This document shows, piece by piece, positions 7,970 through 17,679 of a stretch of 64,000 nucleotides of DNA. Source of the DNA: Polaromonas sp. (GTDB lineage Bacteria; Pseudomonadota; Gammaproteobacteria; Burkholderiales; Burkholderiaceae_C); assembly GCA_030683705.1 (NCBI GenBank), contig JAUXPP010000114.1, positions 42,532-106,531 of the forward strand. Direction: 5' to 3'. The position numbers were made by a program, and so were the translations under genes. The notes under the pieces are model-generated. The model had not been told where the DNA came from. It saw nothing but the letters and a program-made list of their open reading frames with translations, and did no database searches. Positions within the stretch are counted from its first letter, which is position 1. Each line of letters starts with the position of its first letter.

Positions 7970-8845
7970 ATGACAGCGCTAGGACAATCAAGCCCCGCAT
8001 CCACCTTGCGGGCGATCCGGAAAAACGTGGGCGCCAGTCTGGCCAACATTGCAGACGACATCGCCCAGGGGTTTTTCGAAATCACGCACAACAGCTTTGC
8101 CCTGGTGGGCCTGGCCGTGGTGTTTGCCGTGATCACCCTGACCGCCCGGCCCGACCTGCGCCAGGCCGGCGAGTCGCGGCTGATGAGCTGGCTGCAGGAG
8201 CGCCAGGAAGCCGCCATCGGTTACACGGAGCCGGACGCCATCGACCGCGCCACCGCCGCCAATCCCAAGGACCTGCCCAAGCAACAGGCCGCCGTGGCCT
8301 TCTGGCTGAGCCGCAAATACAGCGTCGCGCCCGAGCCGCTCAGCGTGCTGGTGGCCGAAGCGTTTGAAATTGGCCAGAAAGCCAAGCTCGACCCTACCCT
8401 GATCCTGGCCATCATGGCGATCGAATCGGGCTTCAACCCCTTCGCCCAAAGTCCGGTCGGCGCGCAGGGCCTGATGCAGGTCATGACCAAGATTCACCAC
8501 GACAAGTATGAAAACTTCGGCGGCAAGCTGGCCGCCTTCGACCCGGTCACCAACTTGCGCGTCGGCGTCAAGGTGCTGCAGGAATGTATTGCCCGTGCCG
8601 GTTCCCTCGAAGCCGGCCTGAAGTTCTACGTTGGCGCAGCCAACCTGGACAGCGACGGTGGTTATGCCGCCAAGGTCATGGCCGAACATGCCCGCCTGCA
8701 GGCCGTCGCCAACGGCCGGGCCCCGGCCTATGCGCCGGTCAGGCCGCCGCTGGCCATTCCGGCATCCCTGCCCCTCAATGGCGACAGCCCCGACATGCCG
8801 GGCCCCAAAGCCGGTGAGAAGGTCGCCAGCCTGTCCGTGTCCTGA
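7970..8845 (+). CDS. Membrane-anchored lytic transglycosylase (SLT domain), 291 aa
   Basis: A short cytoplasmic N-terminus, one membrane segment (about residues 41-60, FALVGLAVVFAVITLTA), then a periplasmic region with an SLT-type lysozyme-like domain. The signature AIESGFNPFAQSPVGAQGLMQ includes the catalytic Glu and the GAxGLMQ motif. It should cleave the MurNAc-GlcNAc bond of peptidoglycan. The C-terminal ~50 residues are Pro-rich and unstructured. The ATG at 7970 follows GAAAGGAG with a five-base gap, which is much better than the upstream ATG at 7907. A strong promoter lies 160 bases upstream. Confidence 0.85.
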   Translation: MTALGQSSPASTLRAIRKNVGASLANIADDIAQGFFEITHNSFALVGLAVVFAVITLTARPDLRQAGESRLMSWLQERQEAAIGYTEPDAIDRATAANPKDLPKQQAAVAFWLSRKYSVAPEPLSVLVAEAFEIGQKAKLDPTLILAIMAIESGFNPFAQSPVGAQGLMQVMTKIHHDKYENFGGKLAAFDPVTNLRVGVKVLQECIARAGSLEAGLKFYVGAANLDSDGGYAAKVMAEHARLQAVANGRAPAYAPVRPPLAIPASLPLNGDSPDMPGPKAGEKVASLSVS

Positions 8846-8884
8846 GGTTTTGGCCGGGCCGAGCCCGGTCCGGACAGCGACTCC

Positions 8885-9017
8885 GTTACACTAGACGGGT
8901 GCGCGACTGGCGATAGGCTTGCCCTGATCACAGGGCGAGGCTGACGTGGGATACCACTGGGAAGCGCACCGCCGGCTGTCATCGGTGACAGCGGCGTTCA
9001 GCCGTTCGCCTGGGCAG
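8885..9017 (+). promoter_or_regulatory. ZTP (pfl) riboswitch upstream of glyA
   Basis: The hallmark blocks occur in order: GGTGCGCGACTGGCG (from 8898), the ACGTGG-ATACCACTGGGAAGCGC segment (8944-8968) whose GCGCACC arm pairs back to GGTGCGC, a variable hairpin GCTGTCATCGGTGACAGC, and the 3' pseudoknot block CCGTTCGCCTGGGCAG (9002-9017). ZTP riboswitches sense the purine intermediates ZMP and ZTP, which rise when 10-formyl-THF is short, and switch on one-carbon genes. Placement just before glyA fits. I see no clear terminator between aptamer and start, so control may be at ribosome binding. Confidence 0.88.
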
Positions 9018-9072
9018 CCCTTGTTTCATGCACCCCCGTGCCAGGACAGGGACCACGTCTTGAAGGACTGCC

Positions 9073-10317
9073 GTGTACAACCGAAATATTCTCGTCGAAC
9101 AAACCGATCCCGAACTGTGGGCTGCCATCGTCGCTGAAAACGCGCGCCAGGAGCACCACATCGAGCTGATCGCCAGCGAAAATTACGCCTCGCCCGCCGT
9201 GATGGCCGCGCAGGGTTCGCAACTGACCAACAAATACGCCGAAGGTTATCCGGGCCGCCGCTACTACGGTGGCTGCGAACATGTGGACGTGGCCGAACAA
9301 CTGGCGATCGACCGCATCAAGCAGATCTTTGGTGCCGAAGCCGCCAATGTGCAGCCACATTGCGGCGCCTCGGCCAACGAAGCCGTTTTCCTGGCCTTCC
9401 TCAAACCCGGCGACACCATCATGGGCATGAGCCTGGCCGAAGGCGGCCACCTGACCCACGGCATGGCTCTTAATATGAGCGGCAAGTGGTTCAACGTCGT
9501 CAGCTACGGCCTGAACGACAAGGAAGAAATCGACTACGACGCGATGGAGCGCAAGGCCCACGAGTCCAAACCCAAGCTGATCATCGCCGGCGCCTCGGCC
9601 TACAGCCTGCGCATTGACTTCGAGCGTTTCGCCAAAGTGGCCAAGGCCGTCGGCGCGATCTTCATGGTGGACATCGCGCACTACGCCGGCCTGGTGGCCG
9701 CGGGCGTCTACCCGAATCCCGTACCGCATGCCGACGTGGTGACATCGACCACCCACAAAAGCCTGCGCGGCCCGCGCGGCGGCATCATCCTGATGAAGGC
9801 CGAACACGAAAAGGCCATCAACAGCGCCATCTTCCCCGGCCTGCAGGGCGGCCCGCTGATGCACGTGATCGCCGCGAAGGCCGTGGCTTTCAAGGAGGCA
9901 CTGGCTCCCGAGTTCAAGACCTACCAGCAGCAGGTGCTCAAAAACGCCCAGATCGTGGCGGAGACCCTGACCCAGCGCGGCCTGCGCATCGTCAGCGGCC
10001 GCACCGAAAGCCACGTGATGCTGGTGGACCTGCGCGCCAAGGGCATCACCGGCAAGGAAGCCGAAGCGGTGCTGGGCAGCGCCCACATGACCATCAACAA
10101 GAACGCCATCCCCAACGACCCGGAAAAGCCGATGGTCACCAGCGGCGTGCGTATCGGCACCCCGGCGATGACCACGCGCGGCTTCAGGGACGAGGAAGCG
10201 CGCCTGACCGCCAACCTGATCGCCGACGTGCTCGACAATCCGCGCGACGCGGCGAACATCGAGGCGGTACGCGCCAAGGTCAATGCCCTGACCAGCCGCT
10301 TCCCGGTTTACCGCTAA
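9073..10317 (+). CDS. glyA: Serine hydroxymethyltransferase
   Basis: A PLP enzyme converting serine and THF to glycine and 5,10-methylene-THF, the main source of one-carbon units. At 414 aa it has normal family length. The PLP lysine is in [13 protein letters not shown], and [16 protein letters not shown] plus [15 protein letters not shown] are the conserved N-terminal blocks. The GTG at 9073 is the start, with GAAGGA five bases upstream. It is controlled by the ZTP riboswitch in front and followed by nrdR after a 96-base gap that carries an interspersed repeat. Confidence 0.97.
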   Translation: MYNRNILVEQTDPELWAAIVAENARQEHHIELIASENYASPAVMAAQGSQLTNKYAEGYPGRRYYGGCEHVDVAEQLAIDRIKQIFGAEAANVQPHCGASANEAVFLAFLKPGDTIMGMSLAEGGHLTHGMALNMSGKWFNVVSYGLNDKEEIDYDAMERKAHESKPKLIIAGASAYSLRIDFERFAKVAKAVGAIFMVDIAHYAGLVAAGVYPNPVPHADVVTSTTHKSLRGPRGGIILMKAEHEKAINSAIFPGLQGGPLMHVIAAKAVAFKEALAPEFKTYQQQVLKNAQIVAETLTQRGLRIVSGRTESHVMLVDLRAKGITGKEAEAVLGSAHMTINKNAIPNDPEKPMVTSGVRIGTPAMTTRGFRDEEARLTANLIADVLDNPRDAANIEAVRAKVNALTSRFPVYR

Positions 10318-10334
10318 CCATGGTGCAGGCGGGC

Positions 10335-10389
10335 GCTACGTTTTTGATAGCTGCTTGCGCCCGCCGCCTGTGGGCTGGAGACCAATAAT
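10335..10389 (+). repeat. Interspersed ~55-bp repeat, intergenic copy between glyA and nrdR
   Basis: Begins GCTACGTTTTTGATAGCTGC, then TTGCGCCCG, and ends GGGCTGGAGACCAAT. It is one of the least degraded copies in the window and ends about 25 bases before nrdR, so it is probably in the transcript. Confidence 0.75.
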
Positions 10390-10413
10390 GCCTGCAATCC
10401 CGGGCCGTTCCAC

Positions 10414-10863
10414 ATGAAATGCCCGTTTTGCGGCAACCTCGAGACCCAGGTGGTGGAGACCCGGGTGTCGGAAGACGCAGACTTCATCCGCCGCCGCCGC
10501 CAGTGCGGCGCGTGCGAAAAGCGCTTCACCACCTACGAACGCCCTGACGTCAACTTTCCGGCGATTGTCAAGAAGGACGGGCGCCGCATCGAGTACAAGC
10601 GCAGCAAGATCCTGGGGTCCATGAACCTCGCGCTGCGCAAGCGCCCGGTCAGCACCGAGCAGGTGGACTCGGCGATCGAGCGCATCGAGGAAAAGCTGCT
10701 GAACCTCGGCCTGCGCGAAGTCCCCTCCACGCGGCTCGGGGAACTGGTGATGCGCGAGCTGAAGAAGCTCGACAAGGTGGCCTATGTCCGTTTTGCCAGC
10801 GTCTACCGCAGCTTCGAGGACATCGACGAATTCAAGACGCTGGTCGACGAGGTGCGGCGTTAG
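10414..10863 (+). CDS. nrdR: Transcriptional repressor NrdR
   Basis: At 149 aa this is the usual length. The N-terminus is a zinc ribbon (CPFC at residues 3-6, CGAC near 31-34) followed by an ATP-cone domain ([19 protein letters not shown]). NrdR senses ATP/dATP and represses ribonucleotide reductase genes by binding NrdR boxes. The glyA-nrdR order is common in proteobacteria. Confidence 0.97.
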   Translation: MKCPFCGNLETQVVETRVSEDADFIRRRRQCGACEKRFTTYERPDVNFPAIVKKDGRRIEYKRSKILGSMNLALRKRPVSTEQVDSAIERIEEKLLNLGLREVPSTRLGELVMRELKKLDKVAYVRFASVYRSFEDIDEFKTLVDEVRR

Positions 10864-10884
10864 AACGCCTGCGTCAAAATCACG

Positions 10885-11340
10885 CTAGCGCCAGCAATCG
10901 GCTATCGTCGGGCCTGTCGCACTTCGTCCCTTGACACCCGTATTGGTAAGCGTCAACGATCCGCATTTGTCGGTAGCCATGCTGCCGGAGGGTGTCGCGG
11001 TGAGGGTGTAAGAGTTCACCGTCGCTGCCACACTGAGGGTGTACCGCGTCGGACCACCAGCCGGAATGGTCTGTAGCCGCGTTGGCAACGCGGGGTTGCC
11101 GTCTGCAGCCGTGCTGTAACGGTTGTTTGCTCCGTAGTAACGCTCCATGAACTGCCGGGCCTCCAGCAAGGCTGCGGTAGCCTCAGACCGGTTGCCCCGC
11201 ATGATGTAATCCGTGTAAGCAGGGAAGCCTATCGCGGAAAGAACGCCGATGATGGCGACCACAATCATCACTTCGATCAGGGTAAAGCCGGAACTGCGCC
11301 GGGCAGGACGGACCTGTAAGGAGACATGAACGGCATGCAT
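10885..11340 (-). CDS. pilE: Type IV pilin PilE-like minor pilin
   Basis: 151 aa with a short leader and the prepilin peptidase site [21 protein letters not shown], including Glu5 of the mature pilin, then the hydrophobic helix and a globular domain. Two C-terminal cysteines (TDKCGS and ADCWR) should form the disulfide D-region. It is the last gene of the minor-pilin operon, 12 bases after pilY1. In this position PilE homologues act as minor pilins priming the pilus with PilY1. The shaft pilin may be elsewhere. Confidence 0.88.
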   Translation of the reverse strand: MHAVHVSLQVRPARRSSGFTLIEVMIVVAIIGVLSAIGFPAYTDYIMRGNRSEATAALLEARQFMERYYGANNRYSTAADGNPALPTRLQTIPAGGPTRYTLSVAATVNSYTLTATPSGSMATDKCGSLTLTNTGVKGRSATGPTIADCWR

Positions 11341-11352
11341 TGGCGTGCTTTC

Positions 11353-14300
11353 TTAACGAATAGGTGGGTTGATGATACGGCGCCAGACCCTGTCCTTGAT
11401 CGCCTGCGGGGGAACCGGATCATCAGGTTCGCAAAGACGGTTACCCGAAGTGGTGTCCAAAGCAGCGCCCAGCTTGAAACCTGGCGGACAAAATGCACCG
11501 CCATCGCCACTGCCAGACCCTCGGTCGCTGCCAGGCAGGTAGACCTTTTCACCGCCAGGGCTGGTGGTGTAAAAGCCCGCGCTGGTGGAGTCCGAATCGT
11601 TCACGGTGTTGTCGCCGTTGGTATCAAACAAGCGATAGGTCGGGTTCTCACCGGTCAGGACCGGCAGCACAAACGTGATGCCTACGCCGGTAGAAGCATC
11701 ACAGGCCACAATATTCTGCGCCGGTGCCAGGGTGCTGACGAGCGCCAGGGTCTTGCCAATGGGCAATGGACGTGCAATCGACCTCAATCCCGTGATGATG
11801 CTCAGGTCGATAACCCATCCGCGCTGCGTGGTGAAGTCAACGTCGCTGCCGGCCACGTCATAAAGGATGGCCCCTCCCACACCGGGTGTTGACGTCACCG
11901 TGCGGGTTGCCAGGGAAGCGCGACTCATGGGACGCGCGAATGCCACATCCGAGGGTTTGTCCCACAAGCCATAAAGTGCCTGAACTGCCGTCGAATTGGC
12001 GTCGGCTTCGGTCGACAGTACTCCGGTGCCGAAAATCAGCATCTTGCCGCCATCAGGATGGTCAAACAGTGTCGGCGGCTGGGTGATTGGCTGCGCCACG
12101 CCCCCGGTGCTGGCTGCAGTAAACAGGGCAGTACCGCCTGCAACCTCGAACCGGCTGGCCGCGGCAACGTTGTAATTGAACTTCCACAGGTTGCCCTTGA
12201 GGTCCCCGGCGAACAAATTGGTGATTTGTCCCAGGCTGTTACGCTGCAACGTGACACCGCTCAAGCCATTCGACCCCGCAGCTTCCACCACCAGTTTCTG
12301 GGTGGCACCGGTTTCAAGATTGGCGACAAACAATACCGCCTTGCCCGCGGTGCTGAATTGCCCATTGCCGAAGATGGCCACCCATTCTCCATTGGGCAAC
12401 ACACCGGCCTGAACCGGGGAATAGATATGCCCGATGTCACTGTCAGTGTCACTCGACAACTCCCAGCGGATGCTGGAGGCACCCAGGTTCGCAGTGTCCG
12501 TGACGTCCAGAGCAAATATGGCGCGCCCACCGGCACCCAGCGCTCCCATCAGGTAGTTGCGCCAGCTCGCAACAGTAGCACCCGGCGCGCGCACATAAGC
12601 GTCGGTTTCCAGTAGCGGACCGTCAACAAAAAACTGGTGGTACAGCAAGTCCGTGCCGTAGGTTTGATCTGCCAGCTTGGCCAGATTGGGATAAACCGTC
12701 CGCGGCACATAGGCAAACACTTCCTTGCCGTCGTCGGCGGGGATCACGCCGCCCGTGTCCTTGAAGCCGTGCAGCATGCCACCATTGCTGCCAGCGAAGA
12801 GCACCGAGGTCCGCGCGGCTTTTTGAACCAGGAAAGCGGCATAACTGGTGCCTACGGTGGGCAGTGTGCCGTAGCCCAGATTCACAGACCCCTTGACCAG
12901 CACCGGGTTGGAGTTGATGAAGTCACCCAGCACCCCGCCACGGCGGCGAAACAGAAGTTCAGAGCCCTCCTGACTGCGGTCGCCTCGCAGAAAATTGACA
13001 AAGGTCACTTGACTCGGTGCACCTGCACTGCCAAGCGCGGTTTCGTTGGCGGCACTCATGCCGGCCAGGGTGAATTCAACGCCGGCCGGTGTGGGCAAAC
13101 CCGTGTCCCAGGTAAAAATCCGCCGGCTGGCCGGAGCTGGCACCTTGGCTTCAGCGGCCCAGAGCTGCACGCCGGCCTGGCCGTTGATGTCCAACGCAAA
13201 CGCCTGGACATCACCGCTCCACGCACCGGTTTTGTACAGGGGGACATACTTGCGGTTGCCATCCTGCAGGGTCGTGGCGGCCGTCGCCACACCCGCCTCC
13301 CGCAACTCGCGCTGCAGGGTCTGTCCAATCGAATTGCGAATCGCACTCGCCATTTCATTCGGGTCCTTGGCGCTGAAAAATTCGCCACGGCTGTTGAGCG
13401 CTGCATGCCAGAGGTCATCAATCTTGTCGGATCCCCATGACTTGGTGCCGGCCGTCAGGAAAGGCAGGTCGGTCGACGGATCCAGTGGCCCCCGAACGCC
13501 CAGCCCGACCGTGAAGTTGACCATGTGCTGCCAGAAGGCGGGATTCTCGATGGAGGCGACGACCTTGTTGTCCAGATTGGTACGCAAGTCGTTCTTCCAG
13601 TACTTCATGGCATAGTCAGCCAGCGTGTTGGATGAGCCATCGCGATAAGGTCGCGGAGCCTCGTACCGGAATGATTGTCCGGGACCCGTGATGTTCACAC
13701 CTTGAGTGTTATCGTCATTTCCCACAGACACCAACCCGCCGCTTCCCACCGTGTCACTCCAGTAGCCGTCAGTCACCAGCAGGTGATAGGAGCGCCGGCA
13801 GGTTTTGTCTGCAGCGGTGTTCACGGATCCGGGCACCTCGGACCACGGCCCTCTGTTGTCGGCCCGTGAATAATAATTTCCCGCCTCCTGGATCGCCAGG
13901 CGCAGTGGCGTGCCGCCTTCTGCCGGGAGTGAATAGAGATAGTCAAAAAGCGCAGACTTGCGAGTCGGCGTGAAATCACGAACCCCAGCCTCGATCACCC
14001 GGGTGTTCACGTTGTCAATGCTTGTCGATCCCTTGTTGATACGCCCGTAGCCAACACGGAACGTATCGGTCGACTCCGAGAAGGCCTCGGCCACAGCACC
14101 ACGCGCCAGCAGATTCCGCGTGCGGTAATACGTGAACCAGTTGGCAAAATTCTGGCGCTCCTGATCACGTGTGCAGGTGGTGCCCGTGCAATCGGTGCGG
14201 GCTGCATATTTTGTGTAGGTGGTGGATGCCACCGCATTGATGGTGAACCGGTCGTAATTGCCTTCTGCCGTGGCGTCAAGGTACTGACCCGATGCATTTT

Positions 14301-14952
14301 TCCTCAATCGGTAATAAAGCCCAGGGTCGTAGTCTATGTTCGTGTTGATGGCGGTGCACGCGTTTTGTGAGCCACTGGGCCTGAAACACCAGACCAGCGA
14401 ATTACTGGTCTCACTGCGAATGTTGGTTAAATTGATGGTTCCTCCGCCCACCTGGTTCATGGGATCGCGAGGAGCAGCACTGGCAGAGACGTTGGCCATA
14501 CGACCCCCAGCGGCCAGGGGCCAGGGCTGATAACGAACCTCGGGGTTGTAGTAGATGGTGTTGGTATCCGGCGAACGCATCAGCTTTTGCCGATAGTTGC
14601 TGGACGCCGGATCACCGGCGATCGTCCCGAGATACTGGCTGTCGACACCTTGTGCGGAACCCGGTCCGCCCAGCGTGGCGTTGTCGCCCGGGTCCATGCG
14701 CACCGAGGCACCACCCACCGGGCTGGTTACCGTTTGCGAGCCCAAGATGATGTTGTCCTCGGGCATGTGCTGAAACATCATGGAGCCCGAGTCATCCATA
14801 GTCAGCATGATGTTGGGCTTGACGCCCCCACCGTCGCGGCTGAGCAGGGGTTTTTGCGAAGGCTGGGCTGCAACCAGTTGCGCACTCACGATGGCCGAAA
14901 TACCCATGGCAACAAACGCACGGATGGGTGATAGGTGATGCAAGGAAAGCAT
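11353..14952 (-). CDS. pilY1: Pilus tip adhesin / assembly factor PilY1 (PilC)
   Basis: 1199 aa with a signal peptide ending near AQLVAAQ, an N-terminal von Willebrand A-like region with a MIDAS motif (LTMDDSGSMMF), and a C-terminal PilY1 beta-propeller (FAGSNGGMLHGF, VFAYVPRTVYPNL). Near the C-terminus DTNGDNTVNDSD is an EF-hand-like calcium loop, as in Pseudomonas PilY1. It acts at the pilus tip in adhesion, surface sensing and blocking of retraction. It starts after AAGGGG and lies 11 bases downstream of pilX. Confidence 0.92.
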   Translation of the reverse strand: MLSLHHLSPIRAFVAMGISAIVSAQLVAAQPSQKPLLSRDGGGVKPNIMLTMDDSGSMMFQHMPEDNIILGSQTVTSPVGGASVRMDPGDNATLGGPGSAQGVDSQYLGTIAGDPASSNYRQKLMRSPDTNTIYYNPEVRYQPWPLAAGGRMANVSASAAPRDPMNQVGGGTINLTNIRSETSNSLVWCFRPSGSQNACTAINTNIDYDPGLYYRLRKNASGQYLDATAEGNYDRFTINAVASTTYTKYAARTDCTGTTCTRDQERQNFANWFTYYRTRNLLARGAVAEAFSESTDTFRVGYGRINKGSTSIDNVNTRVIEAGVRDFTPTRKSALFDYLYSLPAEGGTPLRLAIQEAGNYYSRADNRGPWSEVPGSVNTAADKTCRRSYHLLVTDGYWSDTVGSGGLVSVGNDDNTQGVNITGPGQSFRYEAPRPYRDGSSNTLADYAMKYWKNDLRTNLDNKVVASIENPAFWQHMVNFTVGLGVRGPLDPSTDLPFLTAGTKSWGSDKIDDLWHAALNSRGEFFSAKDPNEMASAIRNSIGQTLQRELREAGVATAATTLQDGNRKYVPLYKTGAWSGDVQAFALDINGQAGVQLWAAEAKVPAPASRRIFTWDTGLPTPAGVEFTLAGMSAANETALGSAGAPSQVTFVNFLRGDRSQEGSELLFRRRGGVLGDFINSNPVLVKGSVNLGYGTLPTVGTSYAAFLVQKAARTSVLFAGSNGGMLHGFKDTGGVIPADDGKEVFAYVPRTVYPNLAKLADQTYGTDLLYHQFFVDGPLLETDAYVRAPGATVASWRNYLMGALGAGGRAIFALDVTDTANLGASSIRWELSSDTDSDIGHIYSPVQAGVLPNGEWVAIFGNGQFSTAGKAVLFVANLETGATQKLVVEAAGSNGLSGVTLQRNSLGQITNLFAGDLKGNLWKFNYNVAAASRFEVAGGTALFTAASTGGVAQPITQPPTLFDHPDGGKMLIFGTGVLSTEADANSTAVQALYGLWDKPSDVAFARPMSRASLATRTVTSTPGVGGAILYDVAGSDVDFTTQRGWVIDLSIITGLRSIARPLPIGKTLALVSTLAPAQNIVACDASTGVGITFVLPVLTGENPTYRLFDTNGDNTVNDSDSTSAGFYTTSPGGEKVYLPGSDRGSGSGDGGAFCPPGFKLGAALDTTSGNRLCEPDDPVPPQAIKDRVWRRIINPPIR

Positions 14953-14963
14953 AGCTTACCCCT

Positions 14964-15536
14964 TCAATTTAAAACGAGTGTGGACTGAAGCCAGACCACA
15001 GAGCCACCCGTGGTGGCTCCTGTGCCTGCATCTGAGGTGTAATCAGGGCTGAATCCCCGCGCGGTAACGACGTAAGCGAGCTTGGTATCTTCCAGTACTT
15101 GCTTCTCGGCAACGCACTGTGGAAGCGTCGTGGGCCGGAAGGAACTGCCAGAGGACTTGATCTGAAGCTCCGGCACAGTGGTGCGCGACCCCGAGGCGCC
15201 GCCCGTGCCTATCCATGTGTCGGTCCGGTCCCATGCCGGGGCCCCTTGATAGGCAGTCTGGACCAGATTGGCCTCCTGCAGCGTTGTCACACGATCGGCG
15301 TCCGCCTTGGAGAGCTCGGCTTCGCAATAACGCAAAGCCGCATCCGCATACTGTTGCGCCAGGTTCTGCATACGCACGTTGTTGGTCACCCGTTCGTCCG
15401 AGGTCGCGTTCCGGATGGCAGCCGCCGACGTCAGGCCGATCACCACCAGCATGATGAGCACAATGATCAGGGAAATACCGCCCTGCCGGCCGCGGCGCGG
15501 CGCAGATGGAGAGAGGCAAAAACCGTTCATGAACAT
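14964..15536 (-). CDS. pilX: Minor pilin PilX
   Basis: 190 aa. The N-terminus has a prepilin-like site, QGG|ISLIIVLIMLVVIGLTSAA, and the QQYADAALRYCEAEL segment typical of PilX. The Glu5 usual in pilins is absent (isoleucine in its place), as is normal for PilX/GspK-type minor pilins at the tip. It lies one base after the pilW stop. Confidence 0.88.
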   Translation of the reverse strand: MFMNGFCLSPSAPRRGRQGGISLIIVLIMLVVIGLTSAAAIRNATSDERVTNNVRMQNLAQQYADAALRYCEAELSKADADRVTTLQEANLVQTAYQGAPAWDRTDTWIGTGGASGSRTTVPELQIKSSGSSFRPTTLPQCVAEKQVLEDTKLAYVVTARGFSPDYTSDAGTGATTGGSVVWLQSTLVLN

Positions 15537-15537
15537 C

Positions 15538-16416
15538 CTAAAAGGTCATTTTGTTGCGCAAGGCCGTGGTGGTGAAATACGCTCGCCGCGCAAACCGGTC
15601 GGTCGAGGTTTGCGTGACAGAGTCGCAGTCGCGGTAGGTTGCCGGATCTTCGGCCGTCAGGACCGGCTCGGCGCTTCGCATGAGCAAGCACACCCGGACG
15701 CTGACGACATAGGTAAAGTCGGTTCCCAGATCCTTAACATTGGCAGCGCTGACATAACGCACGATCTGCCGCGGGTCGGCCGGATTGGCTTCTCCGTACT
15801 GGATCTGCATGCCTTCGACGTTGTCCACCAATGCACCACCAGTTGCCGGCGCATTGTTGCCTGCGCAGTGGAGTTCCGACCGACCCAGTGTGCTGACGGC
15901 GAGGTAATAGCGATTGCGGGCAATGTAAATACTGGTGGCCGGGGGACCAGCACTTTGGTCCGCCAAAGCTGCACCCAGACAGTCCGAGGGCACACCGGAA
16001 GAATGGGGTACGGTGTTCGTCAAGTCGGCTTCGTAGACAATTTCAATTGCTGGCGTGCTGCCTGTTGCAGCACATACAACTGCACCTGTGGTGTTGGCTG
16101 CAACAAAGCCGGTATCACACCCATATACCGCGTGGCCTGAATATGTTCTCCCGAACTTGAAAGTCACCGCATCCCAACCGGTAGGCCTCGCGTAACCGGC
16201 AAGCAGGAGATCACGCGAAAGGATTCCCAGGCCAATTTGGGCGTCCTCATTCATCTGGCTGTAGGCAGCCTGCAACCGGTTGGTCTGGCCGGACGTGATA
16301 TAGCTCAATAACACAGCGCCCACGACCACCAGCCCGATTACCAGGGAGACCAGAACCTCGATGATGGAAAGACCCCGCTGGCGCGACCGGGAACGCAGGA
16401 TGGAGGACGACCTCAT
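15538..16416 (-). CDS. pilW: Minor pilin PilW
   Basis: 292 aa. Prepilin site RQRG|LSIIEVLVSLVIGLVVVGAV with Glu5 present, followed by a large globular domain with several cysteines. The chosen ATG (16416-16414) overlaps the pilV stop as ATGA, which supports it over an upstream start at 16482. It forms part of the pilus priming complex with PilV, PilX, FimT and PilY1. Confidence 0.9.
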   Translation of the reverse strand: MRSSSILRSRSRQRGLSIIEVLVSLVIGLVVVGAVLLSYITSGQTNRLQAAYSQMNEDAQIGLGILSRDLLLAGYARPTGWDAVTFKFGRTYSGHAVYGCDTGFVAANTTGAVVCAATGSTPAIEIVYEADLTNTVPHSSGVPSDCLGAALADQSAGPPATSIYIARNRYYLAVSTLGRSELHCAGNNAPATGGALVDNVEGMQIQYGEANPADPRQIVRYVSAANVKDLGTDFTYVVSVRVCLLMRSAEPVLTAEDPATYRDCDSVTQTSTDRFARRAYFTTTALRNKMTF

Positions 16417-17027
16417 AGATTGATCCTGAAAAAACTGCAACGCACACTCAAGTCGGATCCCAGATTCAGGCCATCCGGGCACTCCGTCGCAAGCGCAGGG
16501 GCTTCGTCACTGGTGGCGACGGCAGGGTCCCGCCATGCGACCCAGACATCTGCGGCCGTCTGGCCCGCCTGCCTGGCAATCCATATTGATCCCTCGGGCA
16601 ACTGGGTACGGACCAGCAAACGCCATTGCGCCATGTCGAGTTCGGCGATCTGCTGTGGCGTGCAGCTTGCAGTGGTATCGCACAACTGGGTAGGCATCGT
16701 GGCATCGGTGGCCTGGCCCGCAAAATCCGTGGTGCTGTAATCGTAAGCACCTGCAAAAAAACCTGTTGCAACTACCGCTCCGTCGGCCGGCACACCCTTG
16801 TTGGCGCGCATTCTTTCGGCCAGGTCACTGACGAGCAACGTTGCGGTAGCGCGGTATTGGGACATTTTGGTGTAACGCACTGCCGAGGCATTGACACCGG
16901 CCAGTGCCAGTAGTGCGATGGCAGAAATGACAATGGAAACCAGCACCTCAATCAACATGCCGCCCCGCGCATGACGCCGACGCTGTAGCCCACGACCCGG
17001 ATAGCTCATGACGCGTCTCATGTGCAT
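16413..17027 (-). CDS. pilV: Minor pilin PilV
   Basis: About 204 aa. Prepilin site RGG|MLIEVLVSIVISAIALLAL with Glu in place, then LVSDLAERMRAN, a PilV signature. The ATG at 17027 follows GGGAG with good spacing; the ATG at 17021 overlaps the fimT stop as ATGA and is an equally simple alternative. Confidence 0.88.
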   Translation of the reverse strand: MHMRRVMSYPGRGLQRRRHARGGMLIEVLVSIVISAIALLALAGVNASAVRYTKMSQYRATATLLVSDLAERMRANKGVPADGAVVATGFFAGAYDYSTTDFAGQATDATMPTQLCDTTASCTPQQIAELDMAQWRLLVRTQLPEGSIWIARQAGQTAADVWVAWRDPAVATSDEAPALATECPDGLNLGSDLSVRCSFFRINL

Positions 17028-17560
17028 GATGTGGCTCCCGCCGCTTTGAGTCCAGGTCGTCCCTGGTTGGAAATACATACCACCCGGACCGAGCCGGACG
17101 GGATATCCCCACTCGGCGTGAAGATAAAGGTCTGACTGGAACTCTTCGCCCAGCCGGTCGGCTGGTAAGTGAAAAATCGGCGATCGCCCGAAGGGTTGGT
17201 GCTGGCAATCGAGGCCATGGAGGTCAAGGCCTGCTGCACCCTCACAATTTCATCCCCGGCATCCACCGCCCCATCACCATCCGCATCGACAAAAACGATC
17301 CAGCCACCCACCCACAAGTTGCTTCCGGTGGCGCAGCTGGTTCCATTGGCTGACTGGCACACAGACACCCGCGCAGATCGCTTGACCGCTTCGGAGCGCG
17401 CGTACCGCATATCGGTGATCAACGCATCTGCCGCGGCTTGAACCGTGCGGTTGACGAGCAGACTCCGGAAACCGGGCACCGCCATAGCTGCCAGCACCGA
17501 GATCAGGGACATCACGATCAGCAATTCAATCAGCGTAAAGCCCGCTTGACGTATCTTCAT
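17018..17560 (-). CDS. fimT: GspH/FimT-type minor pilin, first gene of the pilus operon
   Basis: 180 aa. Prepilin site QAG|FTLIELLIVMSLISVLAAMAV with Glu5, then a GspH/FimT domain (DALITDMRYARSEAVKR; GGWIVFVDADGDG). FimT proteins have been linked to DNA binding during natural transformation in some gammaproteobacteria; here that is only a possibility. The ATG at 17560 gives the short leader expected for a prepilin. Divergent from ribD with about 120 bases between. Confidence 0.88.
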   Translation of the reverse strand: MKIRQAGFTLIELLIVMSLISVLAAMAVPGFRSLLVNRTVQAAADALITDMRYARSEAVKRSARVSVCQSANGTSCATGSNLWVGGWIVFVDADGDGAVDAGDEIVRVQQALTSMASIASTNPSGDRRFFTYQPTGWAKSSSQTFIFTPSGDIPSGSVRVVCISNQGRPGLKAAGATSCT

Positions 17561-17679
17561 GAGAGTGAGCGTACTCCGGAACGCCACCCCATCCCGAATT
17601 TTGCCGACGTCCGGCGGACCATGCCCGCCAGACGGTAAACTTCTCCGCCCCCTCCCTATTCCCAACGTGCGGATGCCTG

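Noticed and set aside
17561..17679. FMN riboswitch before the riboflavin operon
   Set aside because: None of the conserved blocks of the RFN element are present in the 120 bases before ribD.
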